Origin: Streptomyces sp. NRRL F-5122
Lineage (GTDB): Bacteria > Actinomycetota > Actinomycetes > Streptomycetales > Streptomycetaceae
Direction of reading: 5' to 3'
DNA: 64,000 nucleotides
Assembly (NCBI RefSeq): GCF_001507435.1
Contig: NZ_LMWH01000161.1
Span: forward strand, 67,563-131,562
Shown here: in pieces, positions 1-8,892 of the stretch
Position numbering within the stretch: position 1 is the stretch's first letter
Layout: every line of letters begins with the position of its first letter
Translations under genes and position numbers: made by a program
Notes under the pieces: generated by a model
What the model was told of the DNA's origin: nothing
The model's database searches: none
Seen by the model: the letters and a program-made list of their open reading frames with translations, nothing else

Positions 1-1029
1 GAGACGCTGGAGGAGTTCGGCGGCCCGGACGACGACCCGGATCCGGATCCGGATCCCGGCGGGCCCGGCGGCGGTGGCGGTGACGGGCAGCCGTCTCCGG
101 ACGACGCCCCGCAGGGCGGTGACACGGCCGCACGGCCCGAGGCCGGGGAGAGCGGGCAGTCGGCGGCCTCCGGTGCCGGGGAGCAGAAGGCCGTTCGGGC
201 CGCCCAGCCGTTCCGCACGAAGGTGCTGACGGTGCCCGGACTCGGCGACGGCGCGGCGGGGCGACGGTCCCGGGCGCGCACCGAGCACGGGCGGACCACC
301 GGGGCCCGCCGGCCCCGGGGCGCGCTCACCAAGCTGCATCTGGCGGCGACCGTGCAGGCGGCGGCGCCGCACCAGCGGGCGCGCGGCCGGTCGGGCCGCG
401 GACTGGTGGTGCGGCGGGACGATCTGCGGCAGGCGACGCGGGAGGGCCGCGAGGGCAACCTCGTCCTGTTCGTGGTCGATGCCTCCGGTTCGATGGCGGC
501 GCGGCAGCGGATGGCCGCCGTCAAGGGCGCCGTGCTGTCGCTGCTGCTCGACGCCTATCAGCGCCGGGACAAGGTGGGGCTCGTGACCTTCCGGGGTTCG
601 GCGGCCGAGGTCGCGCTGCCGCCGACGTCGTCGGTGGACGCCGCGGCGGCCCGGCTCGAGTCGCTGCCGACGGGCGGCAGGACGCCGCTGGCCGCCGGGC
701 TGCTCAAGGCCCATGACGTGCTGCGGGTCGAACGGCTGCGGGATCCCGCGCGACGGGCCCTGGTCGTGGTGGTGACCGACGGGCGGGCCACGGGAGGTGC
801 CGAACCGGTGGTGCTCGCGGGCCGGGCCGCGGGGCTGCTGGCCGCCGAGGGAGTCGCGTCCGTGGTCGTGGACTGCGAGTCGGGGCCCGTGCGGCTGGGA
901 CTCGCCGGGCGGCTCGCCGAGGAACTGGGCGCTGCGGCGGTGACGCTTGACGAGTTGCGCGCAGACAGCATCACCGGCCTCGTACGGAACGTGCAGGGGA
1001 CGCAGAGGACCGCGAGGAGGGCCGCCTGA
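1..1029 (+). CDS. Magnesium/cobalt chelatase-type VWA subunit (C-terminal part, 5' truncated by window)
   Basis: The frame is open from base 1, so the gene begins outside the window. The visible 342 residues start in an acidic, Pro/Gly-rich linker with an Asp-Pro repeat, typical of the junction between the AAA+ and VWA halves of ChlD/BchD proteins. A VWA domain follows with the MIDAS motif DASGS (near base 480) and a second motif VTDGRA (near base 775). Family knowledge: these proteins energise metal insertion into a tetrapyrrole. Because cobO follows directly and the stop overlaps its start (TGATG), cobalt insertion into the corrin ring together with CobN is the likely role. The N-terminal ATPase half and CobN cannot be seen here. 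Confidence 0.85.
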   Translation, partial: ETLEEFGGPDDDPDPDPDPGGPGGGGGDGQPSPDDAPQGGDTAARPEAGESGQSAASGAGEQKAVRAAQPFRTKVLTVPGLGDGAAGRRSRARTEHGRTTGARRPRGALTKLHLAATVQAAAPHQRARGRSGRGLVVRRDDLRQATREGREGNLVLFVVDASGSMAARQRMAAVKGAVLSLLLDAYQRRDKVGLVTFRGSAAEVALPPTSSVDAAAARLESLPTGGRTPLAAGLLKAHDVLRVERLRDPARRALVVVVTDGRATGGAEPVVLAGRAAGLLAAEGVASVVVDCESGPVRLGLAGRLAEELGAAAVTLDELRADSITGLVRNVQGTQRTARRAA

Positions 1030-1637
1030 TGCCGCAGGGACAGCCGAGCGTCGTGCCGGACGACGGACTGACGACCCGTCAGCGCCGCAACCGGCCCCTC
1101 GTCGTCGTGCACACGGGCGTGGGCAAGGGCAAGTCGACCGCCGCCTTCGGGCTCGCGCTGCGCGCCTGGAACCAGGGCTGGCCGATCGGGGTGTTCCAGT
1201 TCGTCAAGTCGGCCAAGTGGAAGGTCGGCGAGGAGAACGCGCTGCGGGTGCTCGGGGCCTCGGGCCAGGGCGGGACCGTCGACTGGCACAAGATGGGCGA
1301 GGGCTGGTCGTGGGTCCAGCGCGACCTCCAGGGCGACAACACGACGAACGAGGAGAAGGCCCGGGAGGGCTGGGAGCAGGTCAAGCGGGACCTGGCCGCC
1401 GAGACGTACCGGCTGTACGTGCTCGACGAGTTCGCCTACCCCCTGCACTGGGGCTGGGTCGACACCGACGAGGTCGTGGACGTCCTGCGCAACCGGCCGG
1501 GGACCCAGCATGTCGTGATCACCGGGCGGAACGCGCCCGCGAAGCTCGTCGATCTCGCCGACCTCGTGACCGACATGTCCAAGGTCAAGCACCCGATGGA
1601 CGCGGGGCAGAAGGGCCAGAAGGGCATCGAGTGGTGA
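1029..1637 (+). CDS. cobO: Cob(I)yrinic acid a,c-diamide adenosyltransferase CobO
   Basis: The 202-residue protein has the CobO/BtuR P-loop GVGKGKSTAAFG near residue 30 and the family motif YVLDEF near residue 135, at the family's normal length. It transfers the 5'-deoxyadenosyl group of ATP to reduced cobalt of cobyrinic acid a,c-diamide in the cytoplasm. The ATG overlaps the stop of the chelatase gene (TGATG), and its own stop overlaps the GTG of cobB, so the three are translationally coupled in one operon. Confidence 0.95.
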   Translation: MPQGQPSVVPDDGLTTRQRRNRPLVVVHTGVGKGKSTAAFGLALRAWNQGWPIGVFQFVKSAKWKVGEENALRVLGASGQGGTVDWHKMGEGWSWVQRDLQGDNTTNEEKAREGWEQVKRDLAAETYRLYVLDEFAYPLHWGWVDTDEVVDVLRNRPGTQHVVITGRNAPAKLVDLADLVTDMSKVKHPMDAGQKGQKGIEW

Positions 1638-2992
1638 CGTCCTCCCCGTCGTCCGTCCCCCGGCTGGTCATCGCCGCGCCCTCCTCGGGCAGCGGCAAGA
1701 CCACCGTGGCCACGGGGTTGATGGCGGCCTTCGCCGGGCGGGGACTCACCGTGTCCCCGCACAAGGTGGGGCCGGACTACATCGACCCGGGGTACCACGC
1801 GCTCGCCACCGGGCGCCCGGGGCGGAACCTCGACGCCTATCTGTGCGGGCCGGAGCTGATCGCACCGCTGTTCCTGCACGGGACGCGCGGCTGCGACCTC
1901 GCCGTCGTCGAGGGCGTCATGGGGATGTTCGACGGGGCCGCGGGCGAGGGCGAACTGGCGTCCACCGCGCACGTGGCGAAGCTGCTGCGGGCCCCCGTGG
2001 TGCTCGTGGTCGACGCCTCGTCGCAGTCGAGGTCGGTGGCCGCGCTGGTGCACGGTTTCGCCTCCTGGGATCCGCAGGTACGCCTCGGGGGCGTCATCCT
2101 GAACAAGGTCGCCTCGGACCGGCACGAGGAGTTGCTGCGCGAGGCGCTGGACTCGGCCGGGACGCCGGTGCTGGGCGTGCTGCGCCGGGTGGCACAGATG
2201 GACACGCCGTCGCGCCACCTCGGGCTGGTACCGGTCGCCGAGCGGCGGACGGAGGCGGTGGAGGCCGTCGCCGCCATGGCCGCACAGGTGCACGCGGGGT
2301 GCGATCTCGAAGCGTTGCTGGGGCTGGCGCGGAGCGCGGCGGCGCTGCCCGGCCCGGCCTGGGAGCCACCCGTCACCGGCGCCCGCGAACGCCCGGTGGT
2401 CGCCGTGGCCGGCGGCCCGGCCTTCACCTTCTCCTACGCGGAGCACACCGAACTGCTCACCGCCGCCGGGGCCGAGGTCGTCACCTTCGACCCCCTGCGC
2501 CAGGAACGGCTCCCCGACGGAACGGGAGGACTGGTGATCGGGGGCGGGTTCCCGGAGGTGTACGCGCCGGAGCTGTCCGCCAACGAACCCCTCCGCGAAG
2601 CCGTCGCCGCTCTCGCACGGGACGGCGCGCCGGTCGCGGCCGAGTGCGCCGGACTGCTGTACCTGTGCCGCGAACTGGACGGACGGCCGATGTGCGGGGT
2701 GCTCCAGGCGGACGCCCGGATGAGCGAGCGGCTCACCCTCGGCTACCGGGACGCCGTGGCCCTCGGCGACAGCGTCCTCGCGGCGGCCGGGACCCGGATG
2801 CGCGGGCACGAGTTCCACCGCACCGTCGTGGAGCCCGGCGCGGGGACGGCTCCCGCCTGGGGGGTACGTGCTCCGCGGCGGCGCGTCGAAGGTTTCGTTC
2901 AACAGGGTGTGCACGCGAGTTACCTGCACACGCACTGGGCCGCCGAGCCCGGTGCGGCCCGTCGGTTCGTGGAGAGGTGCCGGACGTCATGA
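1634..2992 (+). CDS. cobB: Hydrogenobyrinic/cobyrinic acid a,c-diamide synthase CobB
   Basis: A GTG start overlapping the cobO stop (GTGA) gives 452 residues, the normal CobB/CbiA length. The N-terminal dethiobiotin-synthetase-like ATPase carries the P-loop SSGSGKTT near residue 17. The C-terminal class I glutamine amidotransferase domain has the nucleophile in AAECAGLLYLC (near base 2640) and a late His in the YLHTHWA motif. It amidates the a and c side chains using Gln and ATP. Whether the substrate already holds cobalt depends on the route used. The same frame is open far upstream, but that stretch is a shadow of cobO. Confidence 0.94.
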   Translation: MTSSPSSVPRLVIAAPSSGSGKTTVATGLMAAFAGRGLTVSPHKVGPDYIDPGYHALATGRPGRNLDAYLCGPELIAPLFLHGTRGCDLAVVEGVMGMFDGAAGEGELASTAHVAKLLRAPVVLVVDASSQSRSVAALVHGFASWDPQVRLGGVILNKVASDRHEELLREALDSAGTPVLGVLRRVAQMDTPSRHLGLVPVAERRTEAVEAVAAMAAQVHAGCDLEALLGLARSAAALPGPAWEPPVTGARERPVVAVAGGPAFTFSYAEHTELLTAAGAEVVTFDPLRQERLPDGTGGLVIGGGFPEVYAPELSANEPLREAVAALARDGAPVAAECAGLLYLCRELDGRPMCGVLQADARMSERLTLGYRDAVALGDSVLAAAGTRMRGHEFHRTVVEPGAGTAPAWGVRAPRRRVEGFVQQGVHASYLHTHWAAEPGAARRFVERCRTS

Positions 2993-3720
2993 GCAGCAGG
3001 CTGATCGGAGTCGGGGTGGGCCCCGGCGACCCCGAACTGGTGACCGTCAAGGGCGTCAACGCGCTGCGCGCCGCCGACGTCGTCGTCGTACCGGTGATGG
3101 ACACCCTGGAGCGCGGGCGCGCGGAGGCGACCGTGCTGCACTACGTGCCCGAGGAGAAGGTCGTCCGGGTGGTGTTCGCGCTGAACGAGCGCAGCGACCA
3201 CGCACGGCGCGAGGCGGCCTGGGACGCCGCCGGGGAGCGTGTCGCCGGGCTGCTGGAGCGGCACGGTGCCGTCGCCTTCGCCACCATCGGCGATCCCAAC
3301 GTGTACTCGACGTTCACCTACCTGGCGCAGACCGTCCAGGACCTCGTGCCCGGGACGGTCGTCGAGACGGTGCCCGGCATCACCGCCATGCAGGACCTCG
3401 CCGCCCGGTCGGGCGCTGTCCTGACCGAGGGCACCGAACCGCTCACGCTGGTTCCCGTGACCGCGGGCTCCGCCGTGCTCAAGGACGCGCTCGGCGGGCC
3501 CGGGACGGTCGTCGCCTACAAGTTCGGCCGGCAGGCGCAGGAGGTCGCCCGGGCGCTGCGGGAGACCGGGCGCCTGGACGACGCGGTGTGGGGATCCGCA
3601 CTCGGCCTGCCCGGGGAGTCCATCCGGCCGGCCGCCGACCTCGAGGACGGTCCGCTCCCTTATCTGTCCACCCTCATCGCTCCCGCCCGGCGCGACGGCA
3701 CCCGCGGCGGCAAGCTGTGA
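2989..3720 (+). CDS. cobI: Precorrin-2 C(20)-methyltransferase CobI
   Basis: The ATG overlaps the cobB stop (ATGA). The 243-residue protein has the SAM-dependent tetrapyrrole methylase fold: VGVGPGDPELVTVKG at the N terminus, a GDP motif (IGDPNVYSTF) and VPGITAMQ. These are characteristic of the CobI/CbiL branch. It methylates C-20 of precorrin-2 (or its cobalt form). It ends the first block of the cluster, and the next gene is on the opposite strand. Confidence 0.94.
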   Translation: MSSRLIGVGVGPGDPELVTVKGVNALRAADVVVVPVMDTLERGRAEATVLHYVPEEKVVRVVFALNERSDHARREAAWDAAGERVAGLLERHGAVAFATIGDPNVYSTFTYLAQTVQDLVPGTVVETVPGITAMQDLAARSGAVLTEGTEPLTLVPVTAGSAVLKDALGGPGTVVAYKFGRQAQEVARALRETGRLDDAVWGSALGLPGESIRPAADLEDGPLPYLSTLIAPARRDGTRGGKL

Positions 3721-3731
3721 CCAGCGGCAGG

Positions 3732-4460
3732 TCAGCCCGCGAGGCCCACCACCAGCCAGATGAAGCCGGCACCCGCGACCGTGCACAGCAGGGTCGAACG
3801 GGCGGGGTGGACGTGGTGCGCCTCGGGGAGGATCTCGGCGGCGGCCAGGTAGAGCAGCGCTCCGCCGAACAGGCCGAGATAGCCGCCGAGCAGCGGCTCC
3901 GGGATCGTGAAGGCCAGGGTCGAGGCCGCTCCCACGACCGGCGCGACCGCGTCCGCAAGCAGCATCGTGACCGCCTTGCGGCGGGCGTTCCCGTACAGGC
4001 TCGTGATCGTGTACGTGTTGAAGCCGTCCGCGAAGTCGTGCGCGACGACGGCCAGGGCGACCGCGGCACCCATGCCGCCGCCCACCTGGAACGCGGCACC
4101 GATCGCGACGCCGTCCATGGCGCTGTGCCCGACCATCGCGGCGGCCGCCGTCAGACCCACCTCGGGCGCACGGTGGTTGTGCTCGTCCGCCCCGTGCGCG
4201 GCACGACGGGCGGCCAGCAGCCGCTCCACCAGGTGGGCCAGCAGGAAACCGGCCACGAACAGCAGCAGCGCGGCCGGTACGCCGAACACCTCGCCGCCCG
4301 CCGCGTGCAGTGCCTCCGGCAGCAGGTCCAGACCCACCACCCCGAGCATCAGTCCACCGGCCAGGCCGAGGACCAGATGACGGCGGTCGGTCACGCGCAG
4401 TGCCGTCCAGCCGCCCGCCAGCGTCATCAGGAACGCGCCGAGCGCGACGAAGACCGCCAT
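3732..4460 (-). CDS. ZIP-family divalent metal transporter
   Basis: The 242-residue integral membrane protein has about eight hydrophobic segments and a central loop with His residues (HGADEHNHR). The ZIP metal-site motifs are visible as MVGHSAMDG and VAHDFADGFN, with a further LPEAHH near the C terminus. ZIP proteins move zinc or related divalent ions into the cytoplasm. It sits inverted between cobI and cobM, 11 bp from the cobI stop, and its start faces cobM across 103 bp. Cobalt import for the surrounding pathway is an inference from position; zinc or another ion is equally allowed by the motifs. Confidence 0.85.
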   Translation of the reverse strand: MAVFVALGAFLMTLAGGWTALRVTDRRHLVLGLAGGLMLGVVGLDLLPEALHAAGGEVFGVPAALLLFVAGFLLAHLVERLLAARRAAHGADEHNHRAPEVGLTAAAAMVGHSAMDGVAIGAAFQVGGGMGAAVALAVVAHDFADGFNTYTITSLYGNARRKAVTMLLADAVAPVVGAASTLAFTIPEPLLGGYLGLFGGALLYLAAAEILPEAHHVHPARSTLLCTVAGAGFIWLVVGLAG

Positions 4461-4483
4461 TTGACCTTGCTATCCAATCGATC

Positions 4484-4520
4484 CCGGTGTGCACAGGACC
4501 GGCGGCCCTGCGCGCACCGG
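4484..4520. promoter_or_regulatory. Inverted repeat in the divergent ZIP/cobM intergenic region
   Basis: CCGGTGTGC (4484-4492) and GCGCACCGG (4512-4520) form a 9-bp imperfect inverted repeat with one wobble, in the 103-bp gap that must hold promoters for both the ZIP gene and cobM. It could be an operator or a leader hairpin. I do not see the conserved B12 box or core of a cobalamin riboswitch here. Confidence 0.35.
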
Positions 4521-4563
4521 TGTTTCGCACTGCTCGAACTTTCGTAGGAGAGGAAACATTCCC

Positions 4564-5382
4564 ATGGCCGATGCCACCACCGGCAAGGTGACCTTCGTCG
4601 GGGCCGGCCCGGGCGCCGCCGACCTGCTCACGTTCCGCGCCGCGCGCGCCATCGCCGAGGCCGACGTGGTGATCTGGGCCGCCAGCCTGGTGCAGGCGGA
4701 GGTCCTGGAACACGCGCGTGAGGGCGCCGAGATCCTGGACTCGGCGACCATGTCCCTGGAGGACGTCGTCGCCGTCTACCGGCGCGCCCTCGAGGAGGGC
4801 CTGCGTGTCGCCCGTATCCACTCCGGCGACCCGGCCCTGTGGGGCGGGACACAGGAGCAGCTGGACCGGTGTGCCGAACTCGGCATCGGGACGGAGGTCG
4901 TTCCGGGTGTCTCCTCCTTCTCCGCGGTCGCCGCGCTCGCCCGGCGGGAGCTGACGATCCCCGAGGTGGCGCAGTCCGTCGTCCTCACCCGGCTCGGCGG
5001 CGGCAAGACGCCGATGCCGCCCGGTGAGGAGGTGCGCGAGTTCGCCCGGCACGGCACCACCATGGCGATCTTCCTGTCGGCGGCCCGCAGCGGGCAGCTC
5101 GTCCGTGAGCTGCTGGAGGGCGGCTATCCGACCGCCACCCCCGTCATCGTGGCCCATCAGGCGACCTGGCCCGAGGAGCTCGTCGTGCAGTGCACCGTCG
5201 GGACGCTGGAGGAGACGGTCAAGGAGCACAAGCTGTGGAAGCACACGCTGTTCCTGGTCGGGCCGGCGCTCGCCGCACACGGCACGCGCTCGCACCTCTA
5301 CCACCCCGGACACTTCCACGGCTACCGCAAGGCCGACCCCGAGGCCCGCAAGGCCCTGCGTGCACGGGGCGCGAGCACATGA
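4564..5382 (+). CDS. cobM: Precorrin-4 C(11)-methyltransferase CobM
   Basis: The ATG at 4564 is preceded by a strong ribosome site (AGGAGAGG). The 272-residue SAM-dependent tetrapyrrole methylase has FVGAGPGAADLLTFRA at the N terminus, HSGDPALWG and VPGVSSFSA, diagnostic of CobM/CbiF. It methylates C-11 of precorrin-4. The stop overlaps the cobL start (ATGA). It opens the second co-directional block, which runs without gaps to cobC. Confidence 0.95.
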   Translation: MADATTGKVTFVGAGPGAADLLTFRAARAIAEADVVIWAASLVQAEVLEHAREGAEILDSATMSLEDVVAVYRRALEEGLRVARIHSGDPALWGGTQEQLDRCAELGIGTEVVPGVSSFSAVAALARRELTIPEVAQSVVLTRLGGGKTPMPPGEEVREFARHGTTMAIFLSAARSGQLVRELLEGGYPTATPVIVAHQATWPEELVVQCTVGTLEETVKEHKLWKHTLFLVGPALAAHGTRSHLYHPGHFHGYRKADPEARKALRARGAST

Positions 5383-6620
5383 TCACGGTGGTCGGTACGG
5401 GCACGGGAGCACCCCTCGACGACGACGTGACGGCCGGTGCCGACCTCGTGGTGGGCGCACGGCGGCATCTTCAGGCCGCACGGCTGCCGCAAGAGGCGGA
5501 GCGCGTCGTGCTGGGGGCGCTGTCCCCCGCGCTCGACACGGTCGAACGGTACGTCGACAAGGGGCGCCGGGTCGTGGTCCTCGCCTCCGGGGACCCCGGC
5601 TTCTTCGGGATCGTCCGGGCGCTGGCCGAACGGTTCGGTCCCGGGCTGCTCGACGTACGGCCGGGTGTGTCCTCCGTGGCGACCGCCTTCGCCCGGCTCG
5701 GACTGCCGTGGGACGACGCGGTGGTGGTCAGCGCGCACGGGCGTGAGCCGCGCACGGCGGTGAACGTGTGCCGGGCGCACCCCAAGGTCGCCGTCCTCAC
5801 CGGCCCCGGTGCCGGTCCCGCCGAGCTCGGCGCGGCGCTCGCCGAGGGCTGCGCGGAGCGTGTGCTGGTGGTGGCGAGCGCGCTCGGCGACCCGGCGCGC
5901 GAGCGTGTGGAACGGGTGACGCCGCACGAGGCGGCGGCACGCGACTGGGGCACGGCGGTGAGCGTGGTGCTGTCTGTCGACCCCTCGCGGGTGCCGGGTC
6001 CTGCGCGCACGGTCGCCGGGCCGCGGTCCGGCCCGCTCGAGTGGGCCCTGGACGAGGACGCGTTCGAGCACCGGGACTCGATGATCACCAAGTTCGAGGT
6101 GCGTGCCCTGGCGCTGGCCCGGCTGGCGCCGCGCCTGGGCGACCTGGTCTGGGACGTCGGTGCCGGGTCCGGGTCGGTCGCCGTCGAGTGCGCCCGGCTG
6201 GGCGCCGCCGTCACCGCCGTGGAGCGGGCCGCCGACGGGGTGGAGCGGATCCGGGCCAACGCGGCGGCGCACCGTGTGGACGTCCATGTGGTGCACGGGA
6301 CGGCACCGGCCGCGCTCGACGGTCTCGCGGACCCCGACGCGGTGTTCGTCGGCGGCGGCGGACGCGAGCTGCCCGCGATCGTGACCGCGTGCGCCGCGCG
6401 GGCCCGGCGGACCGTGGTGATCGCCATGGCCGTCCTGGACCGCGTACCGGCGGCGCGCGAGGCGCTCGTCGCGGCCGGGTTCTCCTGCGACGGAGTGCTG
6501 CTGCAGTCGTCGCGGCTCGCCCCGCTGCCGGGGGACGTGAGCCGGCTCGCGGCCACCAACCCTGTTTTCCTGCTGTGGGGCACACGTCCCGCGGCGCACA
6601 GCGAAGGAGTTGCTCAGTGA
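5379..6620 (+). CDS. cobL: Precorrin-6Y C5,15-methyltransferase (decarboxylating) CobL
   Basis: The 413-residue two-domain protein has the full CobL length. The N-terminal CbiE-like methylase (residues 1 to about 205) has VGTGTG and ASGDPGFFG. The C-terminal CbiT-like Rossmann methyltransferase (about 225-405) has the SAM motif WDVGAGSGSVAVE near residue 258. It methylates C-5 and C-15 and decarboxylates the C-12 acetate. The ATG overlaps the cobM stop, and the stop overlaps the GTG of the next gene. Confidence 0.95.
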   Translation: MITVVGTGTGAPLDDDVTAGADLVVGARRHLQAARLPQEAERVVLGALSPALDTVERYVDKGRRVVVLASGDPGFFGIVRALAERFGPGLLDVRPGVSSVATAFARLGLPWDDAVVVSAHGREPRTAVNVCRAHPKVAVLTGPGAGPAELGAALAEGCAERVLVVASALGDPARERVERVTPHEAAARDWGTAVSVVLSVDPSRVPGPARTVAGPRSGPLEWALDEDAFEHRDSMITKFEVRALALARLAPRLGDLVWDVGAGSGSVAVECARLGAAVTAVERAADGVERIRANAAAHRVDVHVVHGTAPAALDGLADPDAVFVGGGGRELPAIVTACAARARRTVVIAMAVLDRVPAAREALVAAGFSCDGVLLQSSRLAPLPGDVSRLAATNPVFLLWGTRPAAHSEGVAQ

Positions 6621-8311
6621 TCGGCCTCATTTCCGCCACCGCGGCGGGGGCGGTGGCACGGGACCGGCTCGCCGCGGCGTGGCCGGATCGCACGAGGGTG
6701 TACGAGGGGCCCGTCGGGGAGGCCGTACGGGCCGCCTTCGCGGAGTGCGAGCAGCTCGTCTGCTTCCTGGCGACAGGGGCCGTCGTGCGGCTGCTCGCCC
6801 CCCTGCTCGGGGACAAGGCCTTCGACCCGGGGGTGGTGTGCGTCGACGAGGGCGGGCGGTTCGCGGTGTCCCTCGTCGGCGGGCACGCGGGCGGCGCCAA
6901 TGAACTCGCCCGTGAGGTGGGCGAGTCGCTGGGGGCGGTCCCGGTGGTGACGACGGCGACGGACTCCGTGGGGCTGCCGGGCCTCGACACGCTGGGGTTC
7001 CCGGTGGAGGGCGATGTCGCCGGGGTCTCGCGGGCGCTGCTGGACGGCGAACCGGTCGCCCTGGAGACGGAGGTGAGCTGGCCGCTGCCCCCGCTGCGGG
7101 TCGCCGCCGAGGGCGCGTACACGATCCGCGTCACCGATGCGGCCCTCGAGCCGGCCGAGCGGGAGGCCGTGCTGCGGCCGCCGACCCTCGTGGTCGGCGT
7201 CGGCGCCTCCAAGGGCTCCCCCGTCGGGGAGATCCTCGAGCTGATCGAGGGTGCGCTGCGGGAGGCCGGGCTCAGCGCAAGATCGCTCGCCGAACTGGCC
7301 ACCGTCGACGCCAAGGCGGACGAACCGGGCATCGTCGAGGCGGCACGGCGGCTCGGGGTGCCCTTGGTGACCTACTCTGCCGCAGTGCTCGCCGAGGTGG
7401 ACGTGCCCAACCCCTCGGACGCACCGCTGGCCGCCATCGGCACGCCCTCGGTGGCGGAGGCGGCGGCCCTCGTGCGGGGCGGCGAACTGCTCGTGCCCAA
7501 GCGGAAGTCGGCCGCCCGTCCCGCGACGGCGACCTGTGCCGTCGTCCGCCGTCCCGGGCGCGGCCGACTGGCCGTCGTAGGCCTCGGACCGGGCGCCCGG
7601 GACCTGCTGACTCCGCGCGCGAAGCAGGAGTTGCGGCGCGCGTCGGTCGTCGTCGGCCTCGACCAGTACGTCGACCAGATCCGCGATCTGCTGCGCCCCG
7701 GCACCCGGATCCTGGAGTCGGGCCTCGGCGCCGAGGAGGAACGTGCGCGCACGGCGGTCGCCGAGGCCCGAAAGGGGCATGCCGTCGCGCTGATCGGCAG
7801 CGGCGACGCCGGTGTGTACGCGATGGCGTCGCCCGCGCTGGCCGAGGCGTCCGACGACATCGACGTGGCCGGGGTCCCGGGCGTGACGGCCGCCCTGGCG
7901 GCGGGCGCGATCCTCGGCGCCCCGCTGGGCCACGACCATGTGTCGATCAGCCTCTCCGACCTGCACACCCCCTGGGAGGTCATCGAGCGCCGGGTACGGG
8001 CGGCCGCCGAGTCCGACCTCGTCGTCACCTTCTACAACCCGCGCAGCCGGGGCCGCGACTGGCAGCTGCCGAAGGCGCTGGCGATCCTCGGCGCCCACCG
8101 GGCACCGTCGACGCCGGTCGGTGTCGTACGGAACGCGTCACGACCGGACGAGTCCAGCCGTCTGACGACACTGGCCTGCCTCGACCCGGCGACGGTCGAC
8201 ATGATGACGGTCGTGACCGTGGGCAACACGGCGACCCGTGAGATCGCGGGGCGCATGGTGACGCCGCGTGGCTACCGCTGGCAGGACGACAGGCAGGAGG
8301 ACGCCCAGTGA
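6617..8311 (+). CDS. cobJ: CbiG-CobJ fusion: cobalt-precorrin-5A hydrolase-like domain plus precorrin-3B C(17)-methyltransferase
   Basis: The GTG overlaps the cobL stop, giving 564 residues. Residues 1 to about 310 are CbiG-like: FLATGAVVRLLAPLL and LVGGHAGGANELA, then a C-terminal segment beginning VVGVGASKGSP. A linker leads to a SAM-dependent methylase from about residue 315 (VVGLGPGARDLLTPRA, IGSGDAGVYAM, VPGVTAALAAG, FYNPRSR) that matches CobJ/CbiH. The methylase contracts the ring at C-17. CbiG belongs to the anaerobic route, where it opens the lactone and releases acetaldehyde, so the fusion mixes signatures of both routes. The methylase call is firm; the activity of the CbiG half is inferred. 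Confidence 0.92.
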   Translation: MIGLISATAAGAVARDRLAAAWPDRTRVYEGPVGEAVRAAFAECEQLVCFLATGAVVRLLAPLLGDKAFDPGVVCVDEGGRFAVSLVGGHAGGANELAREVGESLGAVPVVTTATDSVGLPGLDTLGFPVEGDVAGVSRALLDGEPVALETEVSWPLPPLRVAAEGAYTIRVTDAALEPAEREAVLRPPTLVVGVGASKGSPVGEILELIEGALREAGLSARSLAELATVDAKADEPGIVEAARRLGVPLVTYSAAVLAEVDVPNPSDAPLAAIGTPSVAEAAALVRGGELLVPKRKSAARPATATCAVVRRPGRGRLAVVGLGPGARDLLTPRAKQELRRASVVVGLDQYVDQIRDLLRPGTRILESGLGAEEERARTAVAEARKGHAVALIGSGDAGVYAMASPALAEASDDIDVAGVPGVTAALAAGAILGAPLGHDHVSISLSDLHTPWEVIERRVRAAAESDLVVTFYNPRSRGRDWQLPKALAILGAHRAPSTPVGVVRNASRPDESSRLTTLACLDPATVDMMTVVTVGNTATREIAGRMVTPRGYRWQDDRQEDAQ

Positions 8312-8892
8312 ACCGAGTGGTCCACCCGATCGAGCAGGAGTCCTTCCGGCGGCTGCGCGCCCGGCTCGACACCTCGCACTACCCGCCGCTGACCCGGGCC
8401 GTGGTGGAGCGCGTCATCCACTCCGCGGCCGACCTCGGCTACGCGGACGACCTCGTGACGGACGAGGGCGACCTGGTGGCGGCGCACACCGCGCTGCACG
8501 GCGGCGCGCCGGTGGTCGTGGACGTCGAGATGGTCGCGGCCGGGATCACCCGCAGGACGACGGTCTGCCGGCTCAAGGACGCGAGGTCCGGCCCCGGGCT
8601 GACGCGTTCGGCGCATGCGATCCGGCTCGCGTACGAGGACGTCGGCCCCGGAGCGCTCTGGGTGATCGGCTGCGCTCCGACCGCCCTGGAGGAGCTGCTG
8701 AAGCTGGACGCCTCGCCCGCGCTCGTGATCGGTCTGCCCGTCGGCTTCGTGGGCGCCGCCGAATCCAAGGCCGCGCTGCGCGAGAGCGGACTGCCGGCCG
8801 TGAGCAACGTGTCCGAGAAGGGCGGTTCCGCGGTCGCCGCCGCGGCGCTCAACGCCCTGCTGTACCACCCCACTTCGAAGGAGACCCTGTGA
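8308..8892 (+). CDS. cobH: Precorrin-8X methylmutase CobH
   Basis: The GTG overlaps the previous stop. The 194-residue protein has the usual CobH/CbiC size, with the catalytic His in VERVIHSAADLGY near residue 43, plus GLTRSAHAI and the C-terminal GFVGAAESK and SEKGGS motifs. It moves the methyl group from C-11 to C-12 of precorrin-8X to give hydrogenobyrinic acid. Its stop overlaps the cbiX start, continuing the coupled series. Confidence 0.95.
   Translation: MNRVVHPIEQESFRRLRARLDTSHYPPLTRAVVERVIHSAADLGYADDLVTDEGDLVAAHTALHGGAPVVVDVEMVAAGITRRTTVCRLKDARSGPGLTRSAHAIRLAYEDVGPGALWVIGCAPTALEELLKLDASPALVIGLPVGFVGAAESKAALRESGLPAVSNVSEKGGSAVAAAALNALLYHPTSKETL

Noticed and set aside
38..60. Repeated GGATCC units at the window start
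   Set aside because: They encode an Asp-Pro repeat in the acidic linker of the chelatase subunit, so they are coding rather than a DNA repeat element.
558..1592. Long open frame on the minus strand across the chelatase and cobO genes
   Set aside because: It is a GC-driven shadow: both plus-strand genes have clear catalytic motifs and coupled starts, and the minus product is low-complexity.
4461..4563. A cobalamin riboswitch before cobM
   Set aside because: The gap is only 103 bp and I do not see the conserved B12-box or core. Any riboswitch for the cluster would lie upstream of the window or elsewhere.
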